This document shows, in pieces, positions 6,891-15,500 of a stretch of DNA of 18,766 nucleotides. Where the stretch lies: positions 1 to 18,766 of the forward strand of contig JBDREF010000169.1 in NCBI GenBank assembly GCA_043820045.1, in the 5' to 3' direction. The translations under genes were made by a program, and so were the position numbers. The stretch is from JBDREF01 sp043820045. Lineage in GTDB: Bacteria > Planctomycetota > Phycisphaerae > Sedimentisphaerales > Anaerobacaceae. Below the pieces are notes generated by a model, which searched no databases, had not been told where the DNA came from, and was given only the letters and a program-made list of their open reading frames with translations. Within the stretch, counting starts at the first letter, position 1, and each line of letters opens with the position of its first letter.

Positions 6891-7661
6891 TCAATCTCTT
6901 AAGAACCCTGTTAGAGGGCTGGAAGCATCTGCCTGCCTGCCGGCGGCGCGCGGACCGGATTTAAAAGCGATTCGCCCGGCTTCTACGGCCAGCTTAAAGG
7001 CCCGGGCCATTTCAATCGGGTCGGCCGCAGTAGCGATGGCGGTATTAACCAGAACTGCATCGGCGCCTATTTCCATTGCATCGGCGGCATGAGACGGCAG
7101 CCCCAGGCCGGCATCGACCACCACGGGTACATTCGCCTGTTCGATGATGATTTCCAAAGCCGCCCGAGTCTTGAGCCCCTGGTTCGATCCGATCGGGCTG
7201 GCAAGAGGCATGACCGTCGCAGTACCGGCATCTTCGAGTCTCTTTGCCAAAATGGGGTCGGCGTTGATGTAAGGCAGCACGACAAAACCTTCTTCAACCA
7301 GTATCTCGGCGGCCTTCAGCGTCTCGACCGGGTCCGGAAGCAGATAATACGGGTCGGGCGTGACCTCAAGTTTCAGCCAATTGATGCCGGTTGCCGCGCG
7401 GGCCAGTTTTGCGAGCCGGACGGCCTCCTCGGCGTTGCGAGCCCCGGAGGTATTGGGCAAAAGCAGATATCTGCTGCGGTCAATCGCGCGGAGCATATCG
7501 TCGTTTTCGTTTTCGATATCGACCCGTCGAAGCGCCACGGTGACGATTTCCGTTCCGGATTCTTCTATGGCGGCCGCCATAAGCTCACACGATGCGAACT
7601 TGCCGGTACCTATGAGCAGCCGGGAATCAAACTCTCTTCCTGCTATGACCAGCTTGTCCAT
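6891..7661 (-). CDS. thiG: Thiazole synthase ThiG
   Basis: 256 aa, full length. Typical ThiG signatures are LVIAGREFDSRLLIGTGKF, VTVALRRV, LLPNTSGARNAEEAVRLA and NWLKLEVTPDPYYLLPD, with the Schiff-base Lys97. Later come VLPYINADPILAKRLEDAG, MPLASPIGSNQGL, VVDAGLGLPSHAADAMEIGADAVLVNTAIA and the SGPRAAGR tail. It condenses deoxyxylulose phosphate, dehydroglycine and the sulfur of ThiS-thiocarboxylate to the thiazole phosphate. It starts 4 nt after the thiS stop. Its ribosome binding site (GGAGGAGG) is made by the last glycine codons of thiS, so translation of the two is probably coupled. Confidence 0.96.
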   Translation of the reverse strand: MDKLVIAGREFDSRLLIGTGKFASCELMAAAIEESGTEIVTVALRRVDIENENDDMLRAIDRSRYLLLPNTSGARNAEEAVRLAKLARAATGINWLKLEVTPDPYYLLPDPVETLKAAEILVEEGFVVLPYINADPILAKRLEDAGTATVMPLASPIGSNQGLKTRAALEIIIEQANVPVVVDAGLGLPSHAADAMEIGADAVLVNTAIATAADPIEMARAFKLAVEAGRIAFKSGPRAAGRQADASSPLTGFLRD

Positions 7662-7665
7662 GCAA

Positions 7666-7875
7666 TCATCCTCCTCCCACGAACCGGATCAATTCGATGT
7701 TCTGGCCGCTCGCCAGCGTTGTCTGCGCAAAGTTCTGCCGTTCGATTATCCTGCCGTCGATTTCAGCCACCACGGTTGCCTGATTAATACTCAACTGCTC
7801 CAGCAATTCGGTCAGCGTGCGCGGCATTCCGGACGGAAACTGTTTTTCATTGCCGTTTATCTTCAGCATTTCCAT
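7666..7875 (-). CDS. thiS: Sulfur carrier protein ThiS
   Basis: 69 aa, ubiquitin-like beta-grasp carrier: MEMLKINGNEKQFPSGMPRT, LTELLEQLSI, VAEIDGRIIERQNFAQTTL, SGQNIELIRFVGGG. The C-terminal Gly-Gly that is adenylated and thiocarboxylated is present, with one extra glycine (GGG). It is the first gene of thiS-thiG-thiH. The adenylating enzyme ThiF and the thiamin phosphate synthase ThiE are not in the window and must lie elsewhere. The 114-nt gap to metXW upstream shows no sequence that looks like a TPP riboswitch. Confidence 0.93.
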   Translation of the reverse strand: MEMLKINGNEKQFPSGMPRTLTELLEQLSINQATVVAEIDGRIIERQNFAQTTLASGQNIELIRFVGGG

Positions 7876-7907
7876 TTGTTAAACTCGTACCTTGGAGCGG
7901 GATAATG

Positions 7908-7913
7908 ATTATA
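7908..7913 (-). promoter_or_regulatory. Candidate -10 box ahead of thiS
   Basis: On the minus strand a perfect TATAAT lies about 33 nt upstream of the thiS start codon. No convincing -35 box is found at the proper distance. It may serve a separate thiSGH promoter in the metXW-thiS gap, or be chance; read-through from metXW is equally possible. Confidence 0.3.
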
Positions 7914-7989
7914 TCGTACACGTTACGTTTGCCTGTCGCGCGGTTCGGAGTGCTGTCAATCGGGATGTTTACCGCTTTGCGTCCGCTGT

Positions 7990-9789
7990 TCATTCCTTAC
8001 TTGTAACATAAATTACCTGCTCGGCGAACAAGTTAGACGCAAATCTTACCGGGTTAAGACGCTTTTCGATAAGAGCAATTTTATTTTCCACCTTAACTCC
8101 CAGCTTCCTGCAGAGCCGGTCGAAATCTTTGATTGATATACAATGTATGTTGGGCGAGTTGCACCAGTCGAACGGAAGCTGCCTGGTGACCGGCGCGGTA
8201 CCTCCGAGGAGCAGTTGTGTCCTGCACCGCCAATGGGCGAAATTCGGGAAGCTGACGATTACTCTCCTGCCGACCCGCAACAGCTCGGTAAACACCTTCT
8301 CCGGATTCTTCACGGTCTGCACAGTCTGGGACAGTATCACGTAGTCATAGCTCTTGTCGGCGTAATTGTCCAATTCCTGTTCGACGTCCTGCTGTATGAT
8401 GCACAGGCCCCTGTCCACGCAGGCCAGGACGAGATCCTGATCCAGCTCAATGCCCTTGCCCTGTATGTTCTTGTCGGCGGTGAGGTTTGCCAGCAATTCG
8501 CCGTCGCCGCAGCCGATGTCAAGGACCGCGCTGTTCGGTTCTATCAGCGATTCGATCACCTTGTAGTCGACGCGGATTCGGCTGGCCTGTACGTGGCTGT
8601 TCGCCCTGGTTTCGTTGCGTACCGCTGTGCTGAGGCCTTTTTTTACTCCCGGCCGATGCGTGGCGTTTATGAAACCGGAGATGAAAGCGCCGAGCGTTTC
8701 CGGCTCCAGCAGAAAGGCGTCGTGGCCGTAAGGCGAGGCCACGTCGCAATAGCTGACGTCCTTGTTGTTGGCAGCCAGTGCGTCAACCATTGCCTTCGAT
8801 TGGGCGGGCGTAAAGAGCCAGTCGCTTGCAAAACTTATTACCAGAAATCTGCACTTTGTGTTCTCAAAGGCCTGCTTAAGGGATCCGTAATCTTTCGCCA
8901 GGTCGAAGTAATCCGCCGCCCTGGTTATGTAGAGGTAGCTGTTGGCGTCGAACCGCTCCACGAAACTTTGCCCCTGATGATCCAGATAAGTCTCAACGGC
9001 AAATTCGGAATTGAAATCGTAGCTGTAGTTGTCGGAGTTTCGCAACTGCCGCCCGAACTTTTCGCGCATGCCCTGCTCCGAGAGGTACGTTATATGCCCG
9101 ATCATCCGTGCGATTGCCAGTCCTCTGTTGGGGCCCTTTCCCTCGGTATATTGCCCGCCGGCAAAGTTGGAATCTCCCAGTATCGCGCTTCGGCCCACCG
9201 CATCGAAGGCAATCGACTGTGCGCCGAGATGTGTTGTTGTGGCGATGGGTATCGCGGCCCTCACAAAGTCAGGGTATTCTATCGCCCACTGCAAGACCTG
9301 CATTCCGCCTATCGAACCGCCAATCACCGCCAGAATTTGTTTTATGCCGAGCTTGTCGAGAAGCAGCTTCTGGACCCTTACCATGTCGGCTATGGTAATG
9401 ATGGGAAATTCCAGCCCGTACTGCCTGCCCGTTGCCGGGTTGATCGAAGACGGGCCCGTTGTTCCGCTGCAGCCGCCGAGAAAGTTCGAGCAAAGAACGA
9501 AATACTTGTTTGTGTCGATCCCCTTGCCCGGGCCGACCATAATGTCCCACCAGCCGGGCTTCTTGTCGTCCGGACCGTTCAGGCCGGCTACGTGAGCGTT
9601 GCCGCTCAGTGCATGGCAGATCAGAACAACATTGTCCCCGGCCTCGTTAAGCTGGCCGTACGTCTCGTAGGCCACGTCGATAGGGCCCAGTTTCTTGCCG
9701 CATTCCAGCTCCAGAGGCTGTTGCGGTTCGACCACTCGCATTTTCTTCGTTTGTACAATGCCAACCGAATCTTGTCTAATCTCTGCCAT
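7990..9789 (-). CDS. metX: Homoserine O-acetyltransferase (MetX) fused to MetW
   Basis: 599 aa from ATG at 9789 (MAEIRQDSVG), chosen because AGGAA lies 8 nt upstream; the frame continues upstream to 10050 but without family sequence. Residues about 20-380 are an alpha/beta-hydrolase of the MetX type: LICHALSGNAHVAG, GPSSINP, nucleophile Ser159 in GGSIGGMQVLQW, Asp323 in ASDWLFTP, His356 in SPYGHDAFLLEPE. Residues about 405-599 are a complete MetW domain: AVLDIGCGDGELLANL, YDYVILSQTVQTVKNP, VSFPNFAHWRCRTQLLLGG, QLPFDWCNSPNIHCISIKDF. MetX acylates homoserine with acetyl- or succinyl-CoA for methionine synthesis. MetW is a SAM-dependent-methyltransferase-like partner normally encoded by an adjacent gene. 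Here both are one polypeptide joined by about 25 residues. Same strand as thiSGH. Confidence 0.95.
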   Translation of the reverse strand: MAEIRQDSVGIVQTKKMRVVEPQQPLELECGKKLGPIDVAYETYGQLNEAGDNVVLICHALSGNAHVAGLNGPDDKKPGWWDIMVGPGKGIDTNKYFVLCSNFLGGCSGTTGPSSINPATGRQYGLEFPIITIADMVRVQKLLLDKLGIKQILAVIGGSIGGMQVLQWAIEYPDFVRAAIPIATTTHLGAQSIAFDAVGRSAILGDSNFAGGQYTEGKGPNRGLAIARMIGHITYLSEQGMREKFGRQLRNSDNYSYDFNSEFAVETYLDHQGQSFVERFDANSYLYITRAADYFDLAKDYGSLKQAFENTKCRFLVISFASDWLFTPAQSKAMVDALAANNKDVSYCDVASPYGHDAFLLEPETLGAFISGFINATHRPGVKKGLSTAVRNETRANSHVQASRIRVDYKVIESLIEPNSAVLDIGCGDGELLANLTADKNIQGKGIELDQDLVLACVDRGLCIIQQDVEQELDNYADKSYDYVILSQTVQTVKNPEKVFTELLRVGRRVIVSFPNFAHWRCRTQLLLGGTAPVTRQLPFDWCNSPNIHCISIKDFDRLCRKLGVKVENKIALIEKRLNPVRFASNLFAEQVIYVTSKE

Positions 9790-9818
9790 TAACCGGTTCC
9801 TATTGCAAAATAATCCGG

Positions 9819-9876
9819 GGGTGGCATCCTCAAGCGCAGCGCTCCCCTGAGCGAAGTCGATGGGTTGCGGATGGCT
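9819..9876. repeat. Structured repeat-like element containing GAGCGAAGTCGA
   Basis: The element holds the 12-mer GAGCGAAGTCGA (9849-9860). Dyads are AGCGC-A-GCGCT (9833-9843), CTCA/TGAG around it (9829-9832 and 9848-9851), and near-complementary outer ends GGCATCC/GGATGGC. Motifs of the GAGCGAAGTCGA kind recur between genes in several bacterial groups. Only one copy is in the window, so calling it a dispersed repeat is inference from its look. Confidence 0.35.
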
Positions 9877-9917
9877 TCTGGCCGTGCCGTCATTATAACT
9901 TCTTTCAAACCTTATAC

Positions 9918-9945
9918 TTAATAACGAAAAGTTTTGTTCTGTCAA
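9918..9945 (-). promoter_or_regulatory. Candidate promoter for metXW
   Basis: On the minus strand TTGACA (9940-9945) is followed after 16 nt by TATTAA (9918-9923), which is 4 of 6 to consensus, about 130 nt before the metXW start codon. A perfect TATAAT (9892-9897) lies nearer but without a -35 box. The long leader could hold an RNA control element, but none is recognised. Confidence 0.35.
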
Positions 9946-10130
9946 GAAGATTTCATGTTTGGCGGGCAAAATGCTGATTCGGGCCGGCTGGAAATAAGTG
10001 ATTGATTGTGGTATTCTATCAACGTCAATCCCGGCCGGGAAGGCAGGCATGAACTCAGGTAAGAAATCTAAGGTTGATGGAGGTGCTCTTGATTACCGTG
10101 TTTGACAGAGTCGATTATCGAAATACAGGC

Positions 10131-11345
10131 ATGCGGTTGTGTTTATTGATGATGCTCATCGCCGTCTCATCCGGCCGCGCCCTGTGCGAAAACTGGCCTG
10201 TGTGGAGAGGGCCTCGCGGCGACGGCACGAGCCTGGAAGGCAATGTTCCCCTGGAATGGAGTGCGACTCAGAACATCGTATGGAAAACCCCCATCCCCGG
10301 CAAAGGACACGCATCCCCCATCGTCTGGGGCGACCGCATCTTCGTGGTCATTGCGCTGGAAGGACGGCAGCAGCGTCTGCTTCTGTGTCTGAACCGCACG
10401 AATGGAGAGGTGCTCTGGCAACGAATGGTCCTTGAGACGCCGCTCGAAAAGCTCCATAAGCTCAACAGCCATGCGTCCTCGACACCTGCGACCGACGGCG
10501 AAAAAGTGTATGTCAGCTTCCTGGATCGCGATAAGATGTTCGTGGCCGCCTATGATTTCGACGGCAACAAGGTCTGGGCGGTTCACCCGGGAGTATTTTC
10601 AAGCATGCACGGCTACTGTTCGAGTCCCATTCTCTGGAAAGAGAAAGTTATTGTCAACGGCGACCACGATGGTCCCGCTTACATAGCGGCCCTGGACCGC
10701 ACCACGGGCAAGACAATCTGGAAAACCCCCCGGCCCAATATCACGCGGAGCTACTGCACGCCTATCATCCGCCACATGGACGGGCGGAATCAGATGGTAC
10801 TTTCGGGAAGCAAGTGCGTGGCCAGTTACGACCCCGATACGGGCGAGCAGCACTGGATAATAGACGGTCCCACGGAGCAGTTTGTTGCATCGCTGGTTTA
10901 CAACGGTGAGCTGCTGTTCATGACGTGTGGTTTTCCCGACCGTTTTGTTCAGGCGATCCGTCCGGACGGGTTCGGAAACGTGACGAAGACGCACGTCGTC
11001 TGGCAAAAAGAGAAGGATTGTTCATACGTACCCAGTCCAATTTCGATTGGGCCTTACTTTCTGGTTGTATCCGATACGGGAGTGACAACATGCTTCGAGG
11101 CGAAGACCGGCAATATCCTCTGGCGCGAGCGTCTCGGGCCACATTACAGCGCCTCGCTGGTGACAGCAAACGGATTGGCTTATTTCCTGTCCGATAAGGG
11201 AATAATGACAATCGTCAGACCCGGGCCGCAATTGGAAATCATCGTGCGTAACGAGCTTGGCGAAGAGACCTACGCCTCGCCCGCGATAAGCAACGGACAG
11301 ATTTTCCTGCGCGGCGTCGAACACCTGTACTGCATCAGTAACTGA
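10131..11345 (+). CDS. Secreted PQQ-like beta-propeller repeat protein
   Basis: 404 aa from ATG 10131. This start gives a clean signal peptide (MRLCLLMMLIAVSSGRALC followed by ENWPVWRG). In-frame starts at 10074/10077 would add 18-19 residues ahead of it and seem less likely, though the ribosome binding site is weak for either. Blades of the PQQ_2 type repeat throughout: SPIVWGDRIFV...LNRTNGEVLW, SSTPATDGEKVYV...FDGNKVW, SSPILWKEKVIV...LDRTTGKTIW, ASYDPDTGEQHW, TCFEAKTGNILWRE. The opening NWPVWRGPRGDGTS is a hallmark of a large planctomycete family of exported propellers. Its function is unknown; it lacks evident dehydrogenase catalytic motifs, so PQQ binding is not implied. It converges on the UroD-like gene with an 11-nt gap. 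Confidence 0.85.
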   Translation: MRLCLLMMLIAVSSGRALCENWPVWRGPRGDGTSLEGNVPLEWSATQNIVWKTPIPGKGHASPIVWGDRIFVVIALEGRQQRLLLCLNRTNGEVLWQRMVLETPLEKLHKLNSHASSTPATDGEKVYVSFLDRDKMFVAAYDFDGNKVWAVHPGVFSSMHGYCSSPILWKEKVIVNGDHDGPAYIAALDRTTGKTIWKTPRPNITRSYCTPIIRHMDGRNQMVLSGSKCVASYDPDTGEQHWIIDGPTEQFVASLVYNGELLFMTCGFPDRFVQAIRPDGFGNVTKTHVVWQKEKDCSYVPSPISIGPYFLVVSDTGVTTCFEAKTGNILWRERLGPHYSASLVTANGLAYFLSDKGIMTIVRPGPQLEIIVRNELGEETYASPAISNGQIFLRGVEHLYCISN

Positions 11346-11356
11346 TACAGGGAGAG

Positions 11357-12538
11357 TCAGTATCGACCGAATTGCTCCGCCAGATCGAGAAGTCTTCTGA
11401 GCCTCTCGGGCTTGACATGGGGAGCTACGCTGCACGCGGAAGAAAGGATATACCCGCCGCCGGGCTTGCCGATTCTGATTCTTTCCTTCACGGCCTTCTC
11501 GAAGGTCTCGTCGTCTGCATTCAGTATCTCGTTGACTGCGTCCAGATTGCCTTTGAAAAAGAATCGTTCGCCATATTTCGACTTTGCATCTTCCAAATTC
11601 ACGGTACCGAGCGGTGGTGGGTCTAACGTGTCGATTCCGTCAACGGCTGTTTTGCTCATAAGGTCCAGACGGTCGCCAATCGCGCCGCAGGTGTGAACGT
11701 ACGACTTTGAGCCGTGCTTGCGTATCGCTCGAAAAATACGATCCTCGTAGGGACTCACGAATTCGGCATACATCTTCCGGCTGATGAACCCGGCGCCGGC
11801 AAAAGCCGAGCTTACCAGGATAGCGTCAGGCGATGCGCCGGCGTACAACTCCACTTGTGCAAGCACATGTTGCGCAAATACGGCGAGCACCTTGTGACAT
11901 TTCTCAGGCTCATCGACCAGTGCAAGAAGCGCCTGTTCGTAGCCGAACAGCTCCATAAGATGAGTAAAAGGCGAGAATACTTCGGCGTGTACCGAGACAT
12001 CGGGCGCGAGCTGCCGGACTTTCTTCAGTGTACTCATGAACCACGCAGGATACGCAGCCGGGTCGGAAAGGTCGGCCTGTGGGTCAATGCCCCAGAGTTC
12101 GGGTGCGTGCCATGTGTTCCATACATATCCGGGCAGCCTGTATGTGGCGGGGTCTTTAATATCAAGCGAACCGTAATTCGCCCGTTCCAGCGGTTGCCTT
12201 TGCGGCCGATACGTCTGTGGATTGTCGTCAGGTGGAAATATTGTCTCCAGTCCCGATTTCCAGCGGAGGTGCTCATCCTCGCCGGCTTTCGTGTATGACT
12301 CAACGTAGTCTTTCCAGTTGGTCGGTCTGCCGGGAAGGTTCACCAGGATGCCGTCGAATCCGTATCTCCGCTGCAATTCGACCAACGCCCCGGCAAGAGT
12401 CCCGCTGTCAAACCATATCTCCGAAGGCTTTTCGCCGCAGCTCAGAAAGTAATGGCCGAGGGCAAGCTGACACATGACGGGCACCCGGTCGGGCTGCTCG
12501 TGGTTCATTGTTGCTGCTATTCGCTGTTTTGAATTCAT
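11357..12538 (-). CDS. UroD-fold protein, probable corrinoid/methylcobamide methyltransferase-like enzyme
   Basis: 393 aa. The N-terminus MNSKQRIAATMNHEQPDRVPV and FDGILVNLPG, FSPFTHLMELFGYEQALLAL and PYEDRIFRAI are typical of the uroporphyrinogen decarboxylase superfamily. It carries the zinc-ligand pattern of MtaA/MtbA-type methyltransferases, H282-x-C284 (YVHTCGAIGD) and C369 (ILSSACSVAP). The Arg-rich N-terminal RQAGR motif of true HemE is missing. Known for such proteins: methyl transfer between a corrinoid protein and a thiol or other acceptor; many planctomycete paralogs have no known substrate. It starts 17 nt after the stop of the 1081-aa propeller chimera on the same strand, so the two probably form an operon. 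No corrinoid-binding domain or partner is visible nearby. Confidence 0.85.
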   Translation of the reverse strand: MNSKQRIAATMNHEQPDRVPVMCQLALGHYFLSCGEKPSEIWFDSGTLAGALVELQRRYGFDGILVNLPGRPTNWKDYVESYTKAGEDEHLRWKSGLETIFPPDDNPQTYRPQRQPLERANYGSLDIKDPATYRLPGYVWNTWHAPELWGIDPQADLSDPAAYPAWFMSTLKKVRQLAPDVSVHAEVFSPFTHLMELFGYEQALLALVDEPEKCHKVLAVFAQHVLAQVELYAGASPDAILVSSAFAGAGFISRKMYAEFVSPYEDRIFRAIRKHGSKSYVHTCGAIGDRLDLMSKTAVDGIDTLDPPPLGTVNLEDAKSKYGERFFFKGNLDAVNEILNADDETFEKAVKERIRIGKPGGGYILSSACSVAPHVKPERLRRLLDLAEQFGRY

Positions 12539-12555
12539 CTGTTCGCCGAAAGAAT

Positions 12556-15500
12556 CTATTCAGGCACAAAAGCAAGTGAGGTTTGCAGGGCAAAGCCGCA
12601 AGTGCAGCCTGAGCTGCTTTCGGGAATGAGAACGAGCCCGCCGGCGGGTATGATGTTAATCCAGCAGCCCGGCCGTGTCACTTTGGTGAGTTGTTGCGGG
12701 CCTCCATCCTGACCTAAGTCGTACATCCAGGGGTTCCGGCCTCGCCAGAACAGACACTGGCTCGAAGCGGAGATGCCACCGCAACCATGCCCGCGCCGGT
12801 CGAATTCCCATCCTTCGATTTTGCGGCCGGTCCTCAAGTTGTATGCATAGGGCCATGCATATACGGTGTCCTCAATAATCGTCGGATGGCGATTGTATTC
12901 GCCGTGGGCGCCGTCTGTGGCGAGGCTTGTGCCGTGATCTGCTTCCCAGAGGACTTTGCCGGAGCGGGCGTCAAAGGCGCGATAGTGGTAACGGACCAAA
13001 TCGGCGGCCAGACGTGAGCCGCTCAACAAGAGTATATCGTCGGCATAGTTGATATATACAGGTTCTTCGAAATAAGTGACGTCAAGTTTCTTTTTGAAGA
13101 GCAGACGCCCGGTCCCGGCGTCAAGAGCAACCAGGTTTTGCTTGCCCCCGTCAAACAATGTTTTCACCGGCATACGTCCAAGCTTGTCGGCCAGAGCCTT
13201 TGGGCTGTTGGTTTCGATAAAGTACATTCGCCCGTCGCCGGCGGTAATGGTGGTGTTGAGCACAAGTCCGTCTTTGTATTTCCAAAGCAGCCGGGCGCTG
13301 CGTTTATCAAGTGCGAACAAGTAATCGCTTACCACCAGCTTCATGTCTCTGTACCACAGTGAATCGTCTGCTTCATAGCTCGTCTCAGCATAGGAGGCCC
13401 CTTGCCTTCGGCCGCTCCCGAAGAGAGTATTGCCCGAGTAGGCGACATAGCCCCAATGCCGCGGTTCAGACGTGATTAGTTGTGGCATTTCGTACGTCTT
13501 GTCGCGCCTGCCGGTCCGGACGTCAAAGCCGTAGCATTTGTCTTCGGCCGCCACGTAAAGCAATTGAGCATCGACAACCATGCTGCCGGCGTCCAGGAAT
13601 GCTCCAAGCCGGCGCGAGTTGGGGACGTCGGTTTTCCACTCGATTGTCCCGTTGTAGGCATCCACGCCGAAAACCACGCAATCGCCGGGAACGAAAACAC
13701 GTCCATCCTTGAACAGTGGCGGTATATTGCGGTGATGACGGTCAATCATGTATTCCGGCCCGGGCTGCCCGAACCACTGGACCGCCATATTGCCCTTGAC
13801 GAGTTTATCCCCGCTGCAGGCGGTATTGCCGGGCTCGGCGTAAATATGCGTCCACTCGCCGGCGCCCTCCAGATTTCCTCGCCTGGCCAGCGCCACGACA
13901 AATTCGCTGGCCTCGTGCACCTTCCAATCGCCAAGCGATGGTTGGTTCCACTGCTTCAACTGCTCTTGCCTAAACTTGCTGCTTGGCAGAATCAAAGCGA
14001 CGGCTCCGCCGTAAGGCCTGAGCATCCTGAAGATTTCATTATGTGAGAACGGCGACCCGCCCGTCTGAAGCGCCTGGTCTGCGACGATCAGGTTGGCGAA
14101 ATATTTCGTGTAAGGCAGTGACTTGGAATCCTTATGGGCAATGACTACTCTGCCGCAAAGTCCCGCTTTGTCGATTGCCTTACGGGCGGCATCTACTTTG
14201 CCGGCGTCTTCCTCGACGCCGATTATCTTCAATTCGCTTCTGCGGGCGATTTCGTACACCAGCCTTCCCCGGCCGCAACTAAGCACGAGGCAGTATCCTT
14301 TCGTGATGCCGGCCTGTTCGATTATAAGCTCTGCCGCTTCGGCGTATAACTCGGTCAGAGAATCGTGCGGATAAGGGTCAGAACTTGTTTGAGCCGTTAC
14401 CACTTTTCCCGGCGAGCCGGGATTCTCTGCGCCGTTTCGCAAGCAGTGTATGTGGCCCTTGTCCGTGCTCACATAGAGACCTCCGTTGACAACGCTCAGG
14501 CCGAATGCCTTGCCGTTTACCGCAGCGCGCCAGAGGACTTTTCCGCTTTCGGCATCGACCGCGGCTATTGCGTTTTCCCCGCCGACGAAAAGAACATTGC
14601 CCGCCATAATCATCGAATACGGATATTTGCACTCGGCCGTCCAGAGATAGCAGTCTTTCATTTTCTTGGACAGCTCGCCGACCTGGGTGGCGATATTCTG
14701 GAGTTCCGTCTGCAATTGCTTTCCTTCTGCTGCGTCTTTGTCCGCCTTCTTGAGTTGTTCCTTAATCTTGTTTTGCCGGTCAGTAAGATTATTTCGTTCC
14801 CTGGAGAGGGCGAGGTACCGGCCCCGATCGAAAGCGGACAGTTCATTCTCCGACTGCATATACGCTGTTGGCCCGTTTACGAGCATTCGCAGGCCGCCGA
14901 ACATCGCAACTTTGCTCCTCGTATTCACATCGGCGGCGTCAAGCTCTTTTGCAGCGCGGCCGGGCCCGCTGACAAGAACGTCCTCTGTCAACAGCGCGAA
15001 GGTTCCGCCGCCGCTCGGCAACTCTCCCAGAGTACTACCGTCTGCTCGTGCGAAGATTGCCGGATTCGTTCGTCCCGTCGGGACGTACAGACGCTCCTCG
15101 GAGGCGAGCATGTATCCCTGCGGCGATATGTCCAGTTTCTGCGTCCATTTTGCCGATCCGTCGTCGGTGTCGAGTGCGGAAAGAAACGTCCCCTGATTAG
15201 GGAACAAGCCGGCGGCGCAATAAAGATATCCCTCATCTACCAGCAGGCCCGTTCGTACCGGCCACATTGATATCACTCGCTCGTTGCCCGGAATCTCGCG
15301 GTTGGCGTCGGCGACCCTGTGCTTCCATTGCAGCGACCCGTCCGCGGCCGAGAGACAATAAGCGTATCCATCGTCGGACCCGACATAGACCTTGTTGTCT
15401 GCGACAGAGGGGGCCAGCCGGACCGGCCCTTCGGTGAAAAAGGTCCAAAGTTCCCGTCCCGTTTTCGCGTCAAGCGCATATACCTTGTCATCCGCCGATG

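Larger units (their letters stand above)
9790..10130. other. Divergent intergenic region, no gene
   Basis: The region separates metXW (minus) from the propeller gene (plus). The metXW reading frame stays open through most of it but does not look like protein. It holds the metXW ribosome binding site, a candidate promoter, a repeat-like hairpin element (9819-9876) and a 12-bp perfect palindrome TCCCGGCCGGGA near 10028-10039. No SAM-riboswitch-like sequence was recognised. Confidence 0.5.

Noticed and set aside
7876..7989. TPP riboswitch ahead of thiSGH
   Set aside because: The 114-nt gap contains none of the conserved thi-box sequence (for example CUGAGA followed by the downstream conserved helix segments).
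8143..9792. Long open frame (549 codons) on the plus strand
   Set aside because: It is antisense to the metX-metW fusion, whose product is recognisable throughout. The opposite frame shows no domain and reflects codon bias.
9790..10050. N-terminal extension of MetX up to 10050
   Set aside because: There is no MetX-like sequence before MAEIRQDSVG, the ATG at 9789 has a good ribosome binding site, and the region contains promoter-like and repeat-like sequence.
11357..12538. Uroporphyrinogen decarboxylase HemE
   Set aside because: The Arg-rich N-terminal motif of HemE is absent, and the H-x-C...C zinc pattern of corrinoid methyltransferases is present instead.
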